Source of the DNA: a virus | IMG/VR virus record: IMGVR_UViG_3300034073_005187 | Location: 1 to 40,988 of that record | Direction: 5' to 3' (one strand) | DNA: 40,988 nt | Shown here: piece after piece, positions 27,588-35,086 of the stretch | Layout of the letters: every line of letters starts with the position of its first letter | Numbering within the stretch: the stretch's first letter is position 1 | Program-made: the position numbers and the translations under genes | Notes under the pieces: generated by a model | Told to the model about the DNA's origin: nothing | Seen by the model: only the letters and a program-made list of their open reading frames with translations | The model's database searches: none

Positions 27588-28405
27588 TCGTCTCTTCCGA
27601 CGTTTCCGCCATCTATGGGGAAATACCATCCAGTTCCGTTTTTGACTGCTGCCGGCATGTCTGATCTATGGTTTATCCCCGAATAGTGGGCTATCAAAGC
27701 CCTTCTCGTCATTTTTTTGTCATTGGGTACGGAGCCTCTGTGGACCAGGCGAGAGTGCCAGAACAGCACGTCCCCTCTTTGCGGGAGGTGCGTGACGACT
27801 TCCGCCTTTCGTTTCTCTATCTCTTCGGTGAAAATCGGCGTAAGAATGTCCTCCGAGTAAGTAGGCCATCTGTGATCCCGTTTTTCTCGGGGTAGTGCTT
27901 CTAATATTTTTTCGCGCGTGACCACCGGCCAACGATGAGACCCTCTAACGAATTGAAAAGGACCCGAGTCCGGATGTATGTCCTCGAGGGCGATCCATAC
28001 GGCGACGTAATAATCGCCGACGTGCGGGGGGTTGAGATAGGTGTCCTGATGCCAATCTCTCGTGGTGGATTTCCACCCGGTGAGATTCAGGTGAACGGCG
28101 GCCGGCTCCCCTATCAACTGCCGCATTTGTTCGCTTATCGGCCCATGCATCAGAATGCTCATCAATTCAGGATGCCTCCTATACGGAGTGCAATCGGACC
28201 AACCCCCTGGATTGAGCATCACCAATGAGCCGTCAATCACGGCGCCGTTGTTCTTTATCCAGCATTCTTCGTACTCGGACATGAGCTTTTCTCCGACTTC
28301 GTCGGACAACAAACCTTTTCTGAGCACGAAGCCGTCGTCGTTCCAGTCGAGCGGACCGGGTTCTGGCGGTGGAACGGATAGGGACTCGTAATTCACTGTG
28401 ATCAC
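27584..28405 (-). CDS. Phytanoyl-CoA dioxygenase (PhyH)-like oxygenase
   Basis: 273 residues from GTG at 28405, GTGA overlap with the upstream gene. The PhyH signature 'RDWHQDTYLNPP' gives the iron ligands His119-x-Asp121; the third is His222 in 'WHSRLVHRGSVPNDKKMTRR', where the Arg near 234 would bind 2-oxoglutarate. 'FQFVRGSHRWPV' is also typical. Phage members of this family are probably not phytanoyl-CoA enzymes; in clusters with glycosyltransferases and methyltransferases they may hydroxylate sugars, lipids or peptides. A fifth 2OG-dependent oxygenase in the window. Confidence 0.88.
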   Translation of the reverse strand: MITVNYESLSVPPPEPGPLDWNDDGFVLRKGLLSDEVGEKLMSEYEECWIKNNGAVIDGSLVMLNPGGWSDCTPYRRHPELMSILMHGPISEQMRQLIGEPAAVHLNLTGWKSTTRDWHQDTYLNPPHVGDYYVAVWIALEDIHPDSGPFQFVRGSHRWPVVTREKILEALPREKRDHRWPTYSEDILTPIFTEEIEKRKAEVVTHLPQRGDVLFWHSRLVHRGSVPNDKKMTRRALIAHYSGINHRSDMPAAVKNGTGWYFPIDGGNVGRDE

Positions 28406-29481
28406 GATTCCAGAATAGAAGAAAAAACCGAATTCCAGGACTCACCCGTTTGCCTCATGGTGAAAGACTTGATGTTTTCGCTGTTTCTTTCTACGTCGTT
28501 TTTTCTAGTTTTCGGATTCGAGAGTTCGGATATGTGCATTTCCCACTCGTCGCCGTTTCTGGCGACCCTTCCCACTCCGTGATTGGCCAAAAACACGTAT
28601 TCTGGAGTTGCGGAAGCAATGAATGGGACGCCGGCCGCGGCGTACTCTAGGCCCTTGATATAGGACTTGGCGTAGTTGAACGGAACGTCGCTCAACGGAA
28701 CTATTCCGATATCTATTTTTTCGAACATTTTGGGGTATTCGAGTATCGGTCTCATTCCCTCGACCGAACAAATCCTCGGATTCAAATCGAGTTGTTCGTG
28801 CGCCAACGGTGCGTTTTTCGTGTGTCCGGAATGGTGGAATTTCATCTTGTTGTCGGTCAGTATCTTACCGAAGAACGGAGATATGCTCTCGAGGTCGTTG
28901 GAGCGCCACGGGGTAGCGCCTACCCAACCAACGGTGGGCTGCCTGCTTCCCCTGTCTTTTCGGTGAGACCATCTTTCTGCATCTATTCCGTTTCTGACCA
29001 TTCTCACGTCGCCGTGGCGCTTCGAGTGAAACTCGTGCAGGAACGGAGTGGAGGTTATTATTGCGTCCGAGTTTTCGATGATGCTGAAGTAATGCTCCCT
29101 GTTTTGTTCCGGATTTTTTTCCGGATCGGTCGCCTGATAGGCCCTGTTTGATTCGCTTAGACCGTGAAAATGATCGTCGATATCCACGATTATCTTTTGA
29201 CCGAGACTTTTTGCCTTCTCCATGAAATCTGCGACTTTTTTGTGCATTATCAATTTCAATACGACGATGTCGAAGCCGTGTATCGCCTTGCCTTCGCTGA
29301 CGAGCAAACCGAGACCGTGTTCGGAACTGATTCCGGGGAAGCCCATTCCACAAACCCATTCGTGGTTTTTTTGCAACTCGTCCATCGGTAATTTGCACCT
29401 ATACCAGGCACATCCGTTGGGTTGTAGTGGGTTGGTTCCCCAAGCCCAGTCAAGCGTCAAATAGGCGAGCGTTTTGGCCAT
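28402..29481 (-). CDS. Glycosyltransferase, GT-B type
   Basis: 359 residues from the ATG at 29481; a GTG two codons earlier is possible. TAAACT seven bases upstream fits a leaderless promoter. Motifs include 'IIVDIDDHFHGLS', 'SDAIITSTPFLHEFHSKRHG', 'VRNGIDAERW' and, in the second half, 'VGWVGATPWRSNDLESI', 'DIGIVPLSDVPFNYAKSYIK' and 'GLEYAAAGVPFIASATPEYV', which match GT4-type donor-binding parts (E/D-x-PF replaced by the 'KSYIKGLEYAAAG' helix). First gene of the three-gene operon with PhyH and methyltransferase. Likely makes part of a glycan together with them. Confidence 0.82.
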   Translation of the reverse strand: MAKTLAYLTLDWAWGTNPLQPNGCAWYRCKLPMDELQKNHEWVCGMGFPGISSEHGLGLLVSEGKAIHGFDIVVLKLIMHKKVADFMEKAKSLGQKIIVDIDDHFHGLSESNRAYQATDPEKNPEQNREHYFSIIENSDAIITSTPFLHEFHSKRHGDVRMVRNGIDAERWSHRKDRGSRQPTVGWVGATPWRSNDLESISPFFGKILTDNKMKFHHSGHTKNAPLAHEQLDLNPRICSVEGMRPILEYPKMFEKIDIGIVPLSDVPFNYAKSYIKGLEYAAAGVPFIASATPEYVFLANHGVGRVARNGDEWEMHISELSNPKTRKNDVERNSENIKSFTMRQTGESWNSVFSSILES

Positions 29482-29502
29482 TCGCACGAGTTTAGTCGCG
29501 CA

Positions 29503-29913
29503 TCAAACCGGCCAGAAGTACGGCGCCTCGGGATCGTCCGTCCACCCGTGCGCAGAATAAAAAACAGGGTCTTTTCTGACCAGATTGGACCTGTGACTGG
29601 AGTGAACGCGTTCGTCGCCCCACCATGCTGGCAAATCCATCTCGTCGGGCTCGATCAGAGATGATATTTTTTCAGTACAGGTATCGGCGAATCCGAGGGC
29701 GATCCAGGTCTTGCAAACGGCGATACCGTAAGCGGCCAGACCTTGGGGATTCGGGCGCCACATTTTTACGGCTGGATGGTTCGCCCAGCCTTTGCCACCG
29801 CCGACGATGCAGTTGAGTATTTGGAGGGTCTCTACTCTTTGCTTTCCGAGTCTTTTTTTGTCGAGAGATTCGGCGGATAACTTTATGTCGGCATATGGAA
29901 CGAATGTTTGCAT
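29503..29913 (-). CDS. MSMEG_6728 / pyrimidine-dimer-excision-like protein
   Basis: 136 residues. 'MQTFVPYADIKLSAESLDKK', 'RLGKQRVETLQILNCIVGGG', 'NHPAVKMWRPNPQGLAAYGI', 'WWGDERVHSSHRSNLVRKDP' are the conserved blocks of this family, common in actinobacteria and phages and related to the Pyr_excise (phage T4 endonuclease V-like) clan. In T4 the enzyme cuts UV-damaged DNA; for this branch the activity is assumed from similarity. A TANNNT box (TACGAT) lies six bases before the ATG, and an opposite gene starts 24 bases away. Confidence 0.85.
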   Translation of the reverse strand: MQTFVPYADIKLSAESLDKKRLGKQRVETLQILNCIVGGGKGWANHPAVKMWRPNPQGLAAYGIAVCKTWIALGFADTCTEKISSLIEPDEMDLPAWWGDERVHSSHRSNLVRKDPVFYSAHGWTDDPEAPYFWPV

Positions 29914-29919
29914 TGATCC

Positions 29920-29929
29920 ATCGTATGAT
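29920..29929. promoter_or_regulatory. Overlapping divergent -10 boxes
   Basis: On the minus strand TACGAT (29920-29925) is six bases before the ATG at 29913. On the plus strand TATGAT (29924-29929) is eight bases before the ATG at 29938. The start codons are 24 bases apart with no ribosome-binding sites, repeating the arrangement at 14946-14955. Confidence 0.55.
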
Positions 29930-29937
29930 TAGCGTTC

Positions 29938-30408
29938 ATGAAAGTCAATAGGAAAAAAGCCCCACAAAAGAAAGTTCTTGAAATCACAAGGACCGGGAAA
30001 TGGGGTTCGGTCGTATATCTACATTCACTTGAATGCGGCCACTTGGAGGAAAGAAAAAGACCGGCAAAAACCGAGTTCGTGGCCTGCGGGAAATGCGTAA
30101 TGGCGGACGACTTCGGAAAAAGAACCGTCAACCTAGTGAGAACCGGCGTCGGTTACGAATCCATTACGGAAATGGATTTGACTCCAGACCCGATCGAGCT
30201 GATTTTCTCGTCATCGGAAAGAAATATAGCCCGAATCAAGGACGGAGTCTCGTCTTTCCTGGGCGTCGACCCAGAGGACGTGAGCGTTTTCGTCGAAGAC
30301 GACGAGAACATGTTGGTGACGGGCGGCTCCGTTTTTCTTTCCGCCACCGACCTGGTGAGAATCGCAAAAATAGGAAACCCCAAGTTTGCTTCGACCGAAG
30401 AGGGCTAA
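29938..30408 (+). CDS. Unknown protein with possible zinc site
   Basis: 156 residues. N-terminal part has 'VVYLHSLECGHLEERKRPAK', then 'FVACGKCVMADDF', with Cys-His and CxxC that may bind zinc. The second half ('TPDPIELIFSSSERNIARIK', 'SFLGVDPEDVSVFVEDDENM') looks like a small alpha-beta domain. No known family. Read divergently from the Pyr_excise-like gene, probably leaderless, and ends four bases inside the convergent transglycosylase gene. Confidence 0.75.
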   Translation: MKVNRKKAPQKKVLEITRTGKWGSVVYLHSLECGHLEERKRPAKTEFVACGKCVMADDFGKRTVNLVRTGVGYESITEMDLTPDPIELIFSSSERNIARIKDGVSSFLGVDPEDVSVFVEDDENMLVTGGSVFLSATDLVRIAKIGNPKFASTEEG

Positions 30409-31052
30409 TCCCCCTTGGACCCCTTGCATCGATGGGCGTAGGCGGGTCCCCAGGTGCAAGGATCCCACGGTCCCCAGCCCGAGTATTGATAGAGAAGGTA
30501 TCCGGCCCTAAGGTTCGTCAATGGATCGAACAATGGCTCCTGGGTGCATATACCGAGGTCGAGGCACACCCTTGCCCACTTGTTTCTTTCGAGGTTGTAA
30601 TTGACGCCGTTGATCTGCATGAGTCCGGTGTCGGACCTGTGGTTCCACTCGGACACCCCGGTGATGTTGCAATCTGCGTCGACCATGTCGCCACCGCGCC
30701 TATTCGGGCAACCCCCTGATTCCCTCAGGATGATCTTTTCGAGCTTTGCATGGGTGTTTTGGGGCCACCCAGCCTGTGTGGCCAAGGCCGGCAACCAAGA
30801 AACGTCGCCGTGCCTAAAAACTATACCCCGATAAGGGTTTTTGACTTTTTCTTCGGCTTTTTGGGCCAATCTGGTCTGTCGGTCCCGTTCCGCCCTGCCG
30901 TCGTACGACATGATCGATGCCTCCACCGGCCCGTAAATCTCGGATGGGGACAAGACGCTCGGAGCGGCGGCCTGCTGGGCGTTGGCTACTCCGATTGACA
31001 AATTGATAAACAGTATTGCGGATAACAGAAAGAACCTTGGTTTGCTTTTCAA
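30405..31052 (-). CDS. Secreted lytic transglycosylase-like protein
   Basis: 215 residues from TTG at 31052, chosen because AGGAG is seven bases upstream. Residues 1-25 are a signal peptide ending 'SIGVANAQQ'. The catalytic domain (about 100-215) contains 'LEKIILRESGGCPNRRGGDM', with Glu in the family position, 'CNITGVSEWNHRSDTGLMQI' (the usual G-x-M-Q-I/N) and 'NLRAGYLLYQYSGWGPWDPC'. Transglycosylases of this fold cleave the glycan strand of peptidoglycan. As it carries a signal peptide it can leave the cell without a holin; possible roles are preparing the wall for exit or excluding other phages. Three Cys pairs may form disulfides. Confidence 0.85.
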   Translation of the reverse strand: MKSKPRFFLLSAILFINLSIGVANAQQAAAPSVLSPSEIYGPVEASIMSYDGRAERDRQTRLAQKAEEKVKNPYRGIVFRHGDVSWLPALATQAGWPQNTHAKLEKIILRESGGCPNRRGGDMVDADCNITGVSEWNHRSDTGLMQINGVNYNLERNKWARVCLDLGICTQEPLFDPLTNLRAGYLLYQYSGWGPWDPCTWGPAYAHRCKGSKGD

Positions 31053-31252
31053 CCGACTTCTCCTGGCTTAGGGGATAGGACTAGAACGGCGAGCACACTG
31101 CTCAGCTCGTTCTTTAGCGGCTCACCTCTTGGTAAGTCATACCCTAAAGTATACCCCCCAAGGCCAAAAAGTTGAAGTTTTAAAGCCTTTTCACGAATGG
31201 CCAATAGCCACGCGGCCCTTATTTTGCGCCAAGTTCTTTTGTGAAAAAGAAT
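31053..31252 (-). promoter_or_regulatory. Intergenic region with tandem 12-base near-repeat and small hairpin
   Basis: No gene is seen between the transglycosylase start and the RNR end. It holds a tandem pair of 12-mers (plus strand 31133-31144 TAAGTCATACCC and 31145-31156 TAAAGTATACCC, 9 of 12 matching), which on the minus strand includes TATACT as a possible -10. A small inverted repeat GAGCA-CAC-TGCTC (31091-31103) lies in the presumed 5' leader. The pair may be an operator for the transglycosylase. Confidence 0.4.
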
Positions 31253-33178
31253 TTATTTGACTGGGCAGGCTCCGGTTGCGCATTCATCCAGCAAAAGCTC
31301 ACCGCCGACGGATAAGTCCTGAAGGGGCACCGTGAAGTCAATGGACGAGGCCATTTTCTCATAAGTCTCACGCGAGCACTCCTCGTACGGAGGAAGCGGA
31401 AAGTTGTGATCGCTGTGGAGCAGGAAGGATACGGATTTGACGCCTTGTCCATAATTCTCCGACAACCATTCCTTGATTTCGGTCAACTCCTCCTTGCGGT
31501 AGTAGACGGTAACGGATACTGCATTGTCCGCCCATGTCGTTTGCATCTTCTTGACCCATTCCAGCTGCTGTATGGCAGTCATCTCGGACGCCAAGATGGC
31601 TCCCTCCGGGGATTGGCACGGAAAATCGACGACGTAGCGAGTGTGGTCCTCCCTGCCGTCGAGGCCGATATCCCACTGAACCTTGTAGCCGCGTTTGCGA
31701 CACGCCTCCACGAGCGGATCGGCGGCGCCGAACCTGACTCGCCTGACGTAGTAGCGGGCATACGCCGGGTGAACGCCAGGAGTGACCCCAGGGAGCAGGG
31801 AGAGCGTTCCGGAGGGCTGGACGGTGGTGAGCCTTACCGAGACAGGGAAACCATTCTCCTTCGAGAACTTTTCATCAAAAGCCCTGAGGTGCTCGTATGC
31901 CGGGGAAAGCCACGAAAGTTGCTCCTCGGTGGCCTGGAGTATTCCCGTCACGTTTTGACCGAGTCTTGCGTTCTTTTTTACGACTTCCGAAGTTTTCTCG
32001 TATGGGTACGAAAGCCTGGTCACCTGTTTCTGCACCTTGTAGAGGAGCTCGGAAATCTCCTTGAATTGCTCAAGCGACTCGATGTTCGGGAGGAATATCG
32101 TCGCAAGGTTGCAAGACTCGCCGTCGGCGAGAGCTATCTCGGCGCACGGATTGAAACCCTCCACGGTCGGATCAGGTCGCTTTTCACCGAGCCTTCCGTA
32201 GGTGCGAGCCAGCTTGCGATTAACGAGTCCGTACGGCTCCCCCGAGCCGTCGTACCCCTTCCACAGTTCGGGGAGAATCTCGTCGAACGAATCGGCATAA
32301 ATGCTGTTGTTGGAATTCGCCCTCCAGGCTGGGATAGAGCCCGAGGACCAATTCTTGGCCCTGAGGAACAAAACGTCGTCGGGATCACCTATCGCTATTT
32401 GCGCCGACCTGCGAGACGAACCAGAAACGACTATGCGTCCGATGATGTTGCAAATGTCGAGAACGTCGATTGAACGCAACTTCTTGCCTTCGCGATTTTG
32501 CATTACCTTGCAGATGTCCTCTATTCCGTCGATGAGAGCTTGCGGACCGGATGCGGTTCCGCCGAAGGTCTTGAGTGGCGCACCGAATTGGCGAATCAAA
32601 ATGGTCGAATAGGTAAAGGACCTACCAGTGTCGAAGTAGGACTTGAGAACGCTGTGGAGCAGTCGCCTCCATCCGTTCCTGCTGTCGGGAACGATTATGT
32701 CGGCGTCGTTGGTTCGTTCGTGGACGATCGATACACCGGGCTTGATCTTGGGGAGATCGTGAATCTTGGATCTCTCGACCGAGAATCCGACTCCGCCACC
32801 GAGCATGAGGTAATCAAAAAGCATCTCGAAGTCCTCTATCTTCTCGATGTTCGTGAAGTAACAGTTGTTGAGGGATGTTCCGCTGAATTTTCTCACCAGC
32901 GGAGTGCCGAGTTGCCACAAAGCTCGTCCCGCCGGGAGGCATCGGAGATTGAACATATGATCGAAAAGCCTCTCGGCCTCATCGTCGGAAAGTTTCGCTC
33001 CTATCTCGAGGGCTCCGTTCACCGTTCGCGCACAAGTCTCCACCCAGGTTTCGTTGCGCGAATCGTCCGCGATCCTCCTGCTGTAAGTGCGAAGATAAAC
33101 GACCTCGCCGAGACCGCCGAAACCCCATGGTGCTCTTTTGTCGGCGTAGGAAAGCAAAAAATTCGGAGACAATGACAC
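31253..33178 (-). CDS. nrdJ: Adenosylcobalamin-dependent ribonucleotide reductase (class II, monomeric type)
   Basis: 641 residues from GTG at 33178 with GGGGGA upstream. It reduces ribonucleoside triphosphates to deoxy forms using vitamin B12. Key residues align by spacing with the Lactobacillus enzyme: Cys106 ('SLNNCYF') and Cys356 ('ESCNL') as the redox pair, Cys345 and Glu347 in 'NPCAEIALADGE' as thiyl site and acid, 11 residues between Cys345 and Cys356 as in that enzyme, and C-terminal Cys633 and Cys638 ('DECATGACP'). It is about 100 residues shorter than the Lactobacillus enzyme (739). It supplies dNTPs for phage replication independent of oxygen. No cobalamin riboswitch is seen. Confidence 0.95.
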   Translation of the reverse strand: MSLSPNFLLSYADKRAPWGFGGLGEVVYLRTYSRRIADDSRNETWVETCARTVNGALEIGAKLSDDEAERLFDHMFNLRCLPAGRALWQLGTPLVRKFSGTSLNNCYFTNIEKIEDFEMLFDYLMLGGGVGFSVERSKIHDLPKIKPGVSIVHERTNDADIIVPDSRNGWRRLLHSVLKSYFDTGRSFTYSTILIRQFGAPLKTFGGTASGPQALIDGIEDICKVMQNREGKKLRSIDVLDICNIIGRIVVSGSSRRSAQIAIGDPDDVLFLRAKNWSSGSIPAWRANSNNSIYADSFDEILPELWKGYDGSGEPYGLVNRKLARTYGRLGEKRPDPTVEGFNPCAEIALADGESCNLATIFLPNIESLEQFKEISELLYKVQKQVTRLSYPYEKTSEVVKKNARLGQNVTGILQATEEQLSWLSPAYEHLRAFDEKFSKENGFPVSVRLTTVQPSGTLSLLPGVTPGVHPAYARYYVRRVRFGAADPLVEACRKRGYKVQWDIGLDGREDHTRYVVDFPCQSPEGAILASEMTAIQQLEWVKKMQTTWADNAVSVTVYYRKEELTEIKEWLSENYGQGVKSVSFLLHSDHNFPLPPYEECSRETYEKMASSIDFTVPLQDLSVGGELLLDECATGACPVK

Positions 33179-33255
33179 TTGATATTCCCCCTGTTTACAT
33201 GGTGGCTTGGATTGAAGAGTTTACGATGATACCGCGTTCGGGTGCAAGGCCTTTG

Positions 33256-33600
33256 TCAATCTTTCAGAATTCCGATCTCTTTCGCCCTGTCGATCGTCAC
33301 GTACGAACCCTTCTTCGCTATACGCACGGTAATTTTAGTAAACGGCGTTATTTGCCTGTCCTCGAATACGTCCTCTTCTACGAGTATTTTTTGTGATTCC
33401 TTCAGGCTCTCCATTTTTGTGCTTGCGTCGGCGAAGGCTATTCGGTGGTTTTCGGATTTTTCGGGAGCGCAATCCCCCGTTGGGTGTCCGCACACCGGAC
33501 ACGGGGATCTGTCGGCCTTCAACAACCGAACTCCGTCCTGAAGTATTTCGTAGTGATCGCGCGTTCTGAAAAATTCCGGGTCCCTGAACACGTCCGACAT
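33256..33600 (-). CDS. Small zinc-site protein
   Basis: 114 residues from the ATG at 33600; TAAAAT exactly six bases upstream supports it and a leaderless transcript. 'SPCPVCGHPTGDCAPEKSEN' near residue 34 has a CPxC-x-H-x-C type site, seen in similar small proteins of actinophages. The second half ('ILVEEDVFEDRQITPFTKIT', then 'VRIAKKGSYVTIDRAKEIGI') looks beta-rich. Function unknown; neighbour of the RNR on the same strand. Confidence 0.8.
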   Translation of the reverse strand: MSDVFRDPEFFRTRDHYEILQDGVRLLKADRSPCPVCGHPTGDCAPEKSENHRIAFADASTKMESLKESQKILVEEDVFEDRQITPFTKITVRIAKKGSYVTIDRAKEIGILKD

Positions 33601-33606
33601 GATCAA

Positions 33607-33612
33607 ATTTTA
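33607..33612 (-). promoter_or_regulatory. TANNNT -10 box for start at 33600
   Basis: TAAAAT on the minus strand, six bases before the ATG at 33600, gives a leaderless start. A good match to the bacterial -10 consensus (5 of 6). Confidence 0.6.
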
Positions 33613-33622
33613 CGTCGTTCGG

Positions 33623-33940
33623 TCACCAGTGAAGGGACACTCCCCTTCTTTCGTTCCAGGCCCTTTGGTGAAGGCTGCAACATTCCCCCGAGTTGTACAT
33701 ACTGAGGACCGTGGCGCATTCGTCCCACATACAAACCCTCCTGCCGTCGGCGGTAATTTTTCCGACCAGAGAGGCGTCCGATTTGAGCTTCTCTATTTTT
33801 CTTTTTCGGCGAACTTCTTTCGCCCTGATTCTGCCGTTGTCCCTGGTTCTTTGCGTAACCGTTTGATTTTTTCTTTTTCGCTTGTTCCTTGCTTCTCTTG
33901 TGATTCTCTTTTTTTCGTTCAGTTCGGATATGCGCAGCAT
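33623..33940 (-). CDS. Zinc-finger protein with basic N terminus
   Basis: 105 residues from the ATG at 33940; a TTG ten codons upstream is less likely. Residues about 8-62 are a very basic helix ('KKRITREARNKRKRKNQTVT', 'RAKEVRRKRKIEKLKSDAS'). The C-terminal part 'VCMWDECATVLSMYNSGE', then 'CCSLHQR', is a C-x4-C ... C-x2-H zinc finger common in actinobacterial and phage proteins. It likely binds nucleic acid. TATCTT six bases before ATG (33947-33952) fits a leaderless start. The overlapping ORF in another frame (to 33603) is rejected because only this frame has the motif. Confidence 0.75.
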   Translation of the reverse strand: MLRISELNEKKRITREARNKRKRKNQTVTQRTRDNGRIRAKEVRRKRKIEKLKSDASLVGKITADGRRVCMWDECATVLSMYNSGECCSLHQRAWNERRGVSLHW

Positions 33941-33946
33941 GGCAAC

Positions 33947-33952
33947 AAGATA
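33947..33952 (-). promoter_or_regulatory. TANNNT -10 box for start at 33940
   Basis: TATCTT on the minus strand lies six bases before the ATG at 33940, with no ribosome-binding site between. Confidence 0.5.
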
Positions 33953-33995
33953 CAGGTGTCGCCGGAACAAACCTCGTTCGTGCGATAATTTTTTC

Positions 33996-34094
33996 GTGCG
34001 AATCTTCCATTGGGTCGCTCTCCGTTATTGGTCGTTTTTGGAGAGGATGTACGACCGAAGGATCGCACGCTTGAACAAAAAAACCGACGCATAG
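33996..34094 (+). CDS. Possible small basic protein
   Basis: 32 residues from GTG at 33996 (VRIFHWVALRYWSFLERMYD, then RRIARLNKKTDA): a short amphipathic, basic helix with aromatic residues. GATAAT (33984-33989) lies six bases before GTG, a good -10 in leaderless spacing. It sits in the gap between a divergent zinc-finger gene and a tRNA. An earlier ATG (33939) in the same frame is antisense to the zinc-finger gene start and is less likely. Low confidence because of size and no homologue. Confidence 0.35.
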   Translation: MRIFHWVALRYWSFLERMYDRRIARLNKKTDA

Positions 34095-34121
34095 CGCCTA
34101 GTCCGGGTTTTTCGTATCCAG

Positions 34122-34194
34122 TGGGCCGAGCGGGAATTGAACCCGCGACCGTCACCTTATAAGAGTGCTGCTCTCACCACTGAGCTACCGGCCC
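34122..34194 (-). tRNA. tRNA-Ile (anticodon UAU)
   Basis: 73-nt cloverleaf: acceptor GGGCCGG pairing with TCGGCCC, D arm GCTC/GAGC, anticodon loop CTTATAA (anticodon TAT), T arm GCGGG-TTCAATT-CCCGC, discriminator A. The 27-43 pair is a G-A mismatch. CCA is not encoded. It reads the AUA codon directly, which bacterial hosts usually read with lysidine-modified tRNA; AUA is frequent in this phage's genes. Confidence 0.9.
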
Positions 34195-34220
34195 CTCGTG
34201 CACAGCGTGCACCGCCGGCT

Positions 34221-34430
34221 TCATATCAAATCGTCGGCGTCGGGAAAGAGCTCGGCGACCGATTCACGAAGTTTGTCGTAATAGACGACTCCCTCTTCGG
34301 TAATTTCGTAAAGATCTTGCCCTTGCTTGTTCACTCCGACTATTCTGACGTAACCGAGAACCAACATCTTCTCGAGTTCGTCTCGAAGTTGTTTCGTCAA
34401 CTCGTCCGGATTTTGGGGCCAAATATTCAT
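34221..34430 (-). CDS. Small winged-helix-like protein
   Basis: 69 residues (MNIWPQNPDELTKQLRDELE, then KMLVLGYVRIVGVNKQGQDL, 'YEITEEGVVYYDKL'). The helix plus two-stranded wing layout suits a small winged-helix DNA-binding domain, such as those of phage regulators, but the match is by shape rather than motif. It sits between two tRNA genes on the same strand. The first four bases overlap the long ORF end of the next gene. Function unknown. Confidence 0.7.
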   Translation of the reverse strand: MNIWPQNPDELTKQLRDELEKMLVLGYVRIVGVNKQGQDLYEITEEGVVYYDKLRESVAELFPDADDLI

Positions 34431-35032
34431 TGCCGAAACCCACTCGTGGGCCGTGAGGGAATCGAACCCCCGACCGAGGCATTATGAGTGCCCTGCTCTA
34501 ACCGCTGAGCTAACGGCCCGTTGTTTTTTTCGGCCCACTCCATTTCTTTTCTTCCAATGAAATCGAGCAAGTCCGAGAAAGGCCTGAGTTCGCGAGAGTC
34601 GACGACGTAAAACGCATAGTGTTTCTTCTTGAGGTTGTCGTATCTCGTCTCGATCCTCCACGAGCTCCTGGTGGAGCAAGGGACGACGACGCAATTCATG
34701 TTCTCCTTGCAGACCATCACATAGGCGATCGGCTTTTGGGCCTTGCCCTCCCAGCTCTCGACCGTGTCGACTATCTGCGTAGGGTAGGGAAACTTTCCCA
34801 GATCCCAAGTGAAATATCTTCCCTGGCCCTTCACTTCGAGGGTGCCGGCCCTGGTCACGACGTCTTTCTCGTGGGCGGTGAACCTCTTTATTTCTTCCGC
34901 ACTCTTCGCCAATTCCAAAGGTGGGCAGTACACCCAAAAACCTCTTTCGGCGATCAACGATGCGACGTACTTGTTTCGCTCGTGGCCCTCCCTGAAGGCC
35001 GCCACATAATCAAAACCGCCGAAGTTGCGCAT
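34427..35032 (-). CDS. PD-(D/E)xK nuclease-like protein whose end overlaps a tRNA gene
   Basis: 201 residues. 'FREGHERNKYVASLIAERGF', 'TRAGTLEVKGQGRYFTWD' (E-x-K) and 'KPIAYVMVCKENMNCVVVPC' suggest a PD-(D/E)xK fold, but this is only a motif guess. The last 31 codons (from about 34519) run through the whole tRNA at 34447-34519, giving the peptide 'NGPLAQRLEQGTHNASVGGS', a typical translation of tRNA sequence. So the true domain probably ends near residue 170, and a tRNA insertion or loss of a stop may have lengthened it. Starts near a divergent promoter region. Confidence 0.7.
   Translation of the reverse strand: MRNFGGFDYVAAFREGHERNKYVASLIAERGFWVYCPPLELAKSAEEIKRFTAHEKDVVTRAGTLEVKGQGRYFTWDLGKFPYPTQIVDTVESWEGKAQKPIAYVMVCKENMNCVVVPCSTRSSWRIETRYDNLKKKHYAFYVVDSRELRPFSDLLDFIGRKEMEWAEKNNGPLAQRLEQGTHNASVGGSIPSRPTSGFRQ
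34447..34519 (-). tRNA. tRNA with CAU anticodon (Ile2 or elongator Met)
   Basis: 73-nt cloverleaf: acceptor GGGCCGT pairing with ACGGCCC, D arm GCTC/GAGC, anticodon loop CTCATAA (anticodon CAT), T arm GGGGG-TTCGATT-CCCTC, discriminator A; CCA not encoded. Loop and D-arm resemble the lysidine-type tRNA-Ile2, and C4-G69 and C5-G68 are present as in bacterial Ile2; elongator Met cannot be excluded. It overlaps the end of the coding gene at 34427-35032. Confidence 0.88.
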
Positions 35033-35051
35033 TCCGTCAGGTTAGCGAATA

Positions 35052-35080
35052 TTGACAGCAAAGTCAACGGCGATTAGTCT
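35052..35080 (+). promoter_or_regulatory. TTGACA-N17-TAGTCT promoter
   Basis: TTGACA at 35052-35057 and TAGTCT at 35075-35080 are separated by exactly 17 bases. The GTG at 35087 starts six bases after the -10 box, so transcription would begin on the start codon. A full consensus -35 with a TANNNT -10 is the strongest promoter in this region. Confidence 0.7.
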
Positions 35081-35086
35081 ACGACC

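Noticed and set aside
31053-31252. Riboswitch (cobalamin) for the B12-dependent reductase
   Set aside because: The gap lies downstream of the reductase, and no conserved cobalamin-box sequence is seen before its start at 33178.
31406-33175. Large plus-strand ORFs (355 and 225 codons)
   Set aside because: They are the complement of the class II ribonucleotide reductase, whose motifs are clear.
33603-34010. Minus-strand 135-codon ORF
   Set aside because: It overlaps the zinc-finger gene at 33623-33940 in another frame and has a basic low-information translation without the zinc motif.
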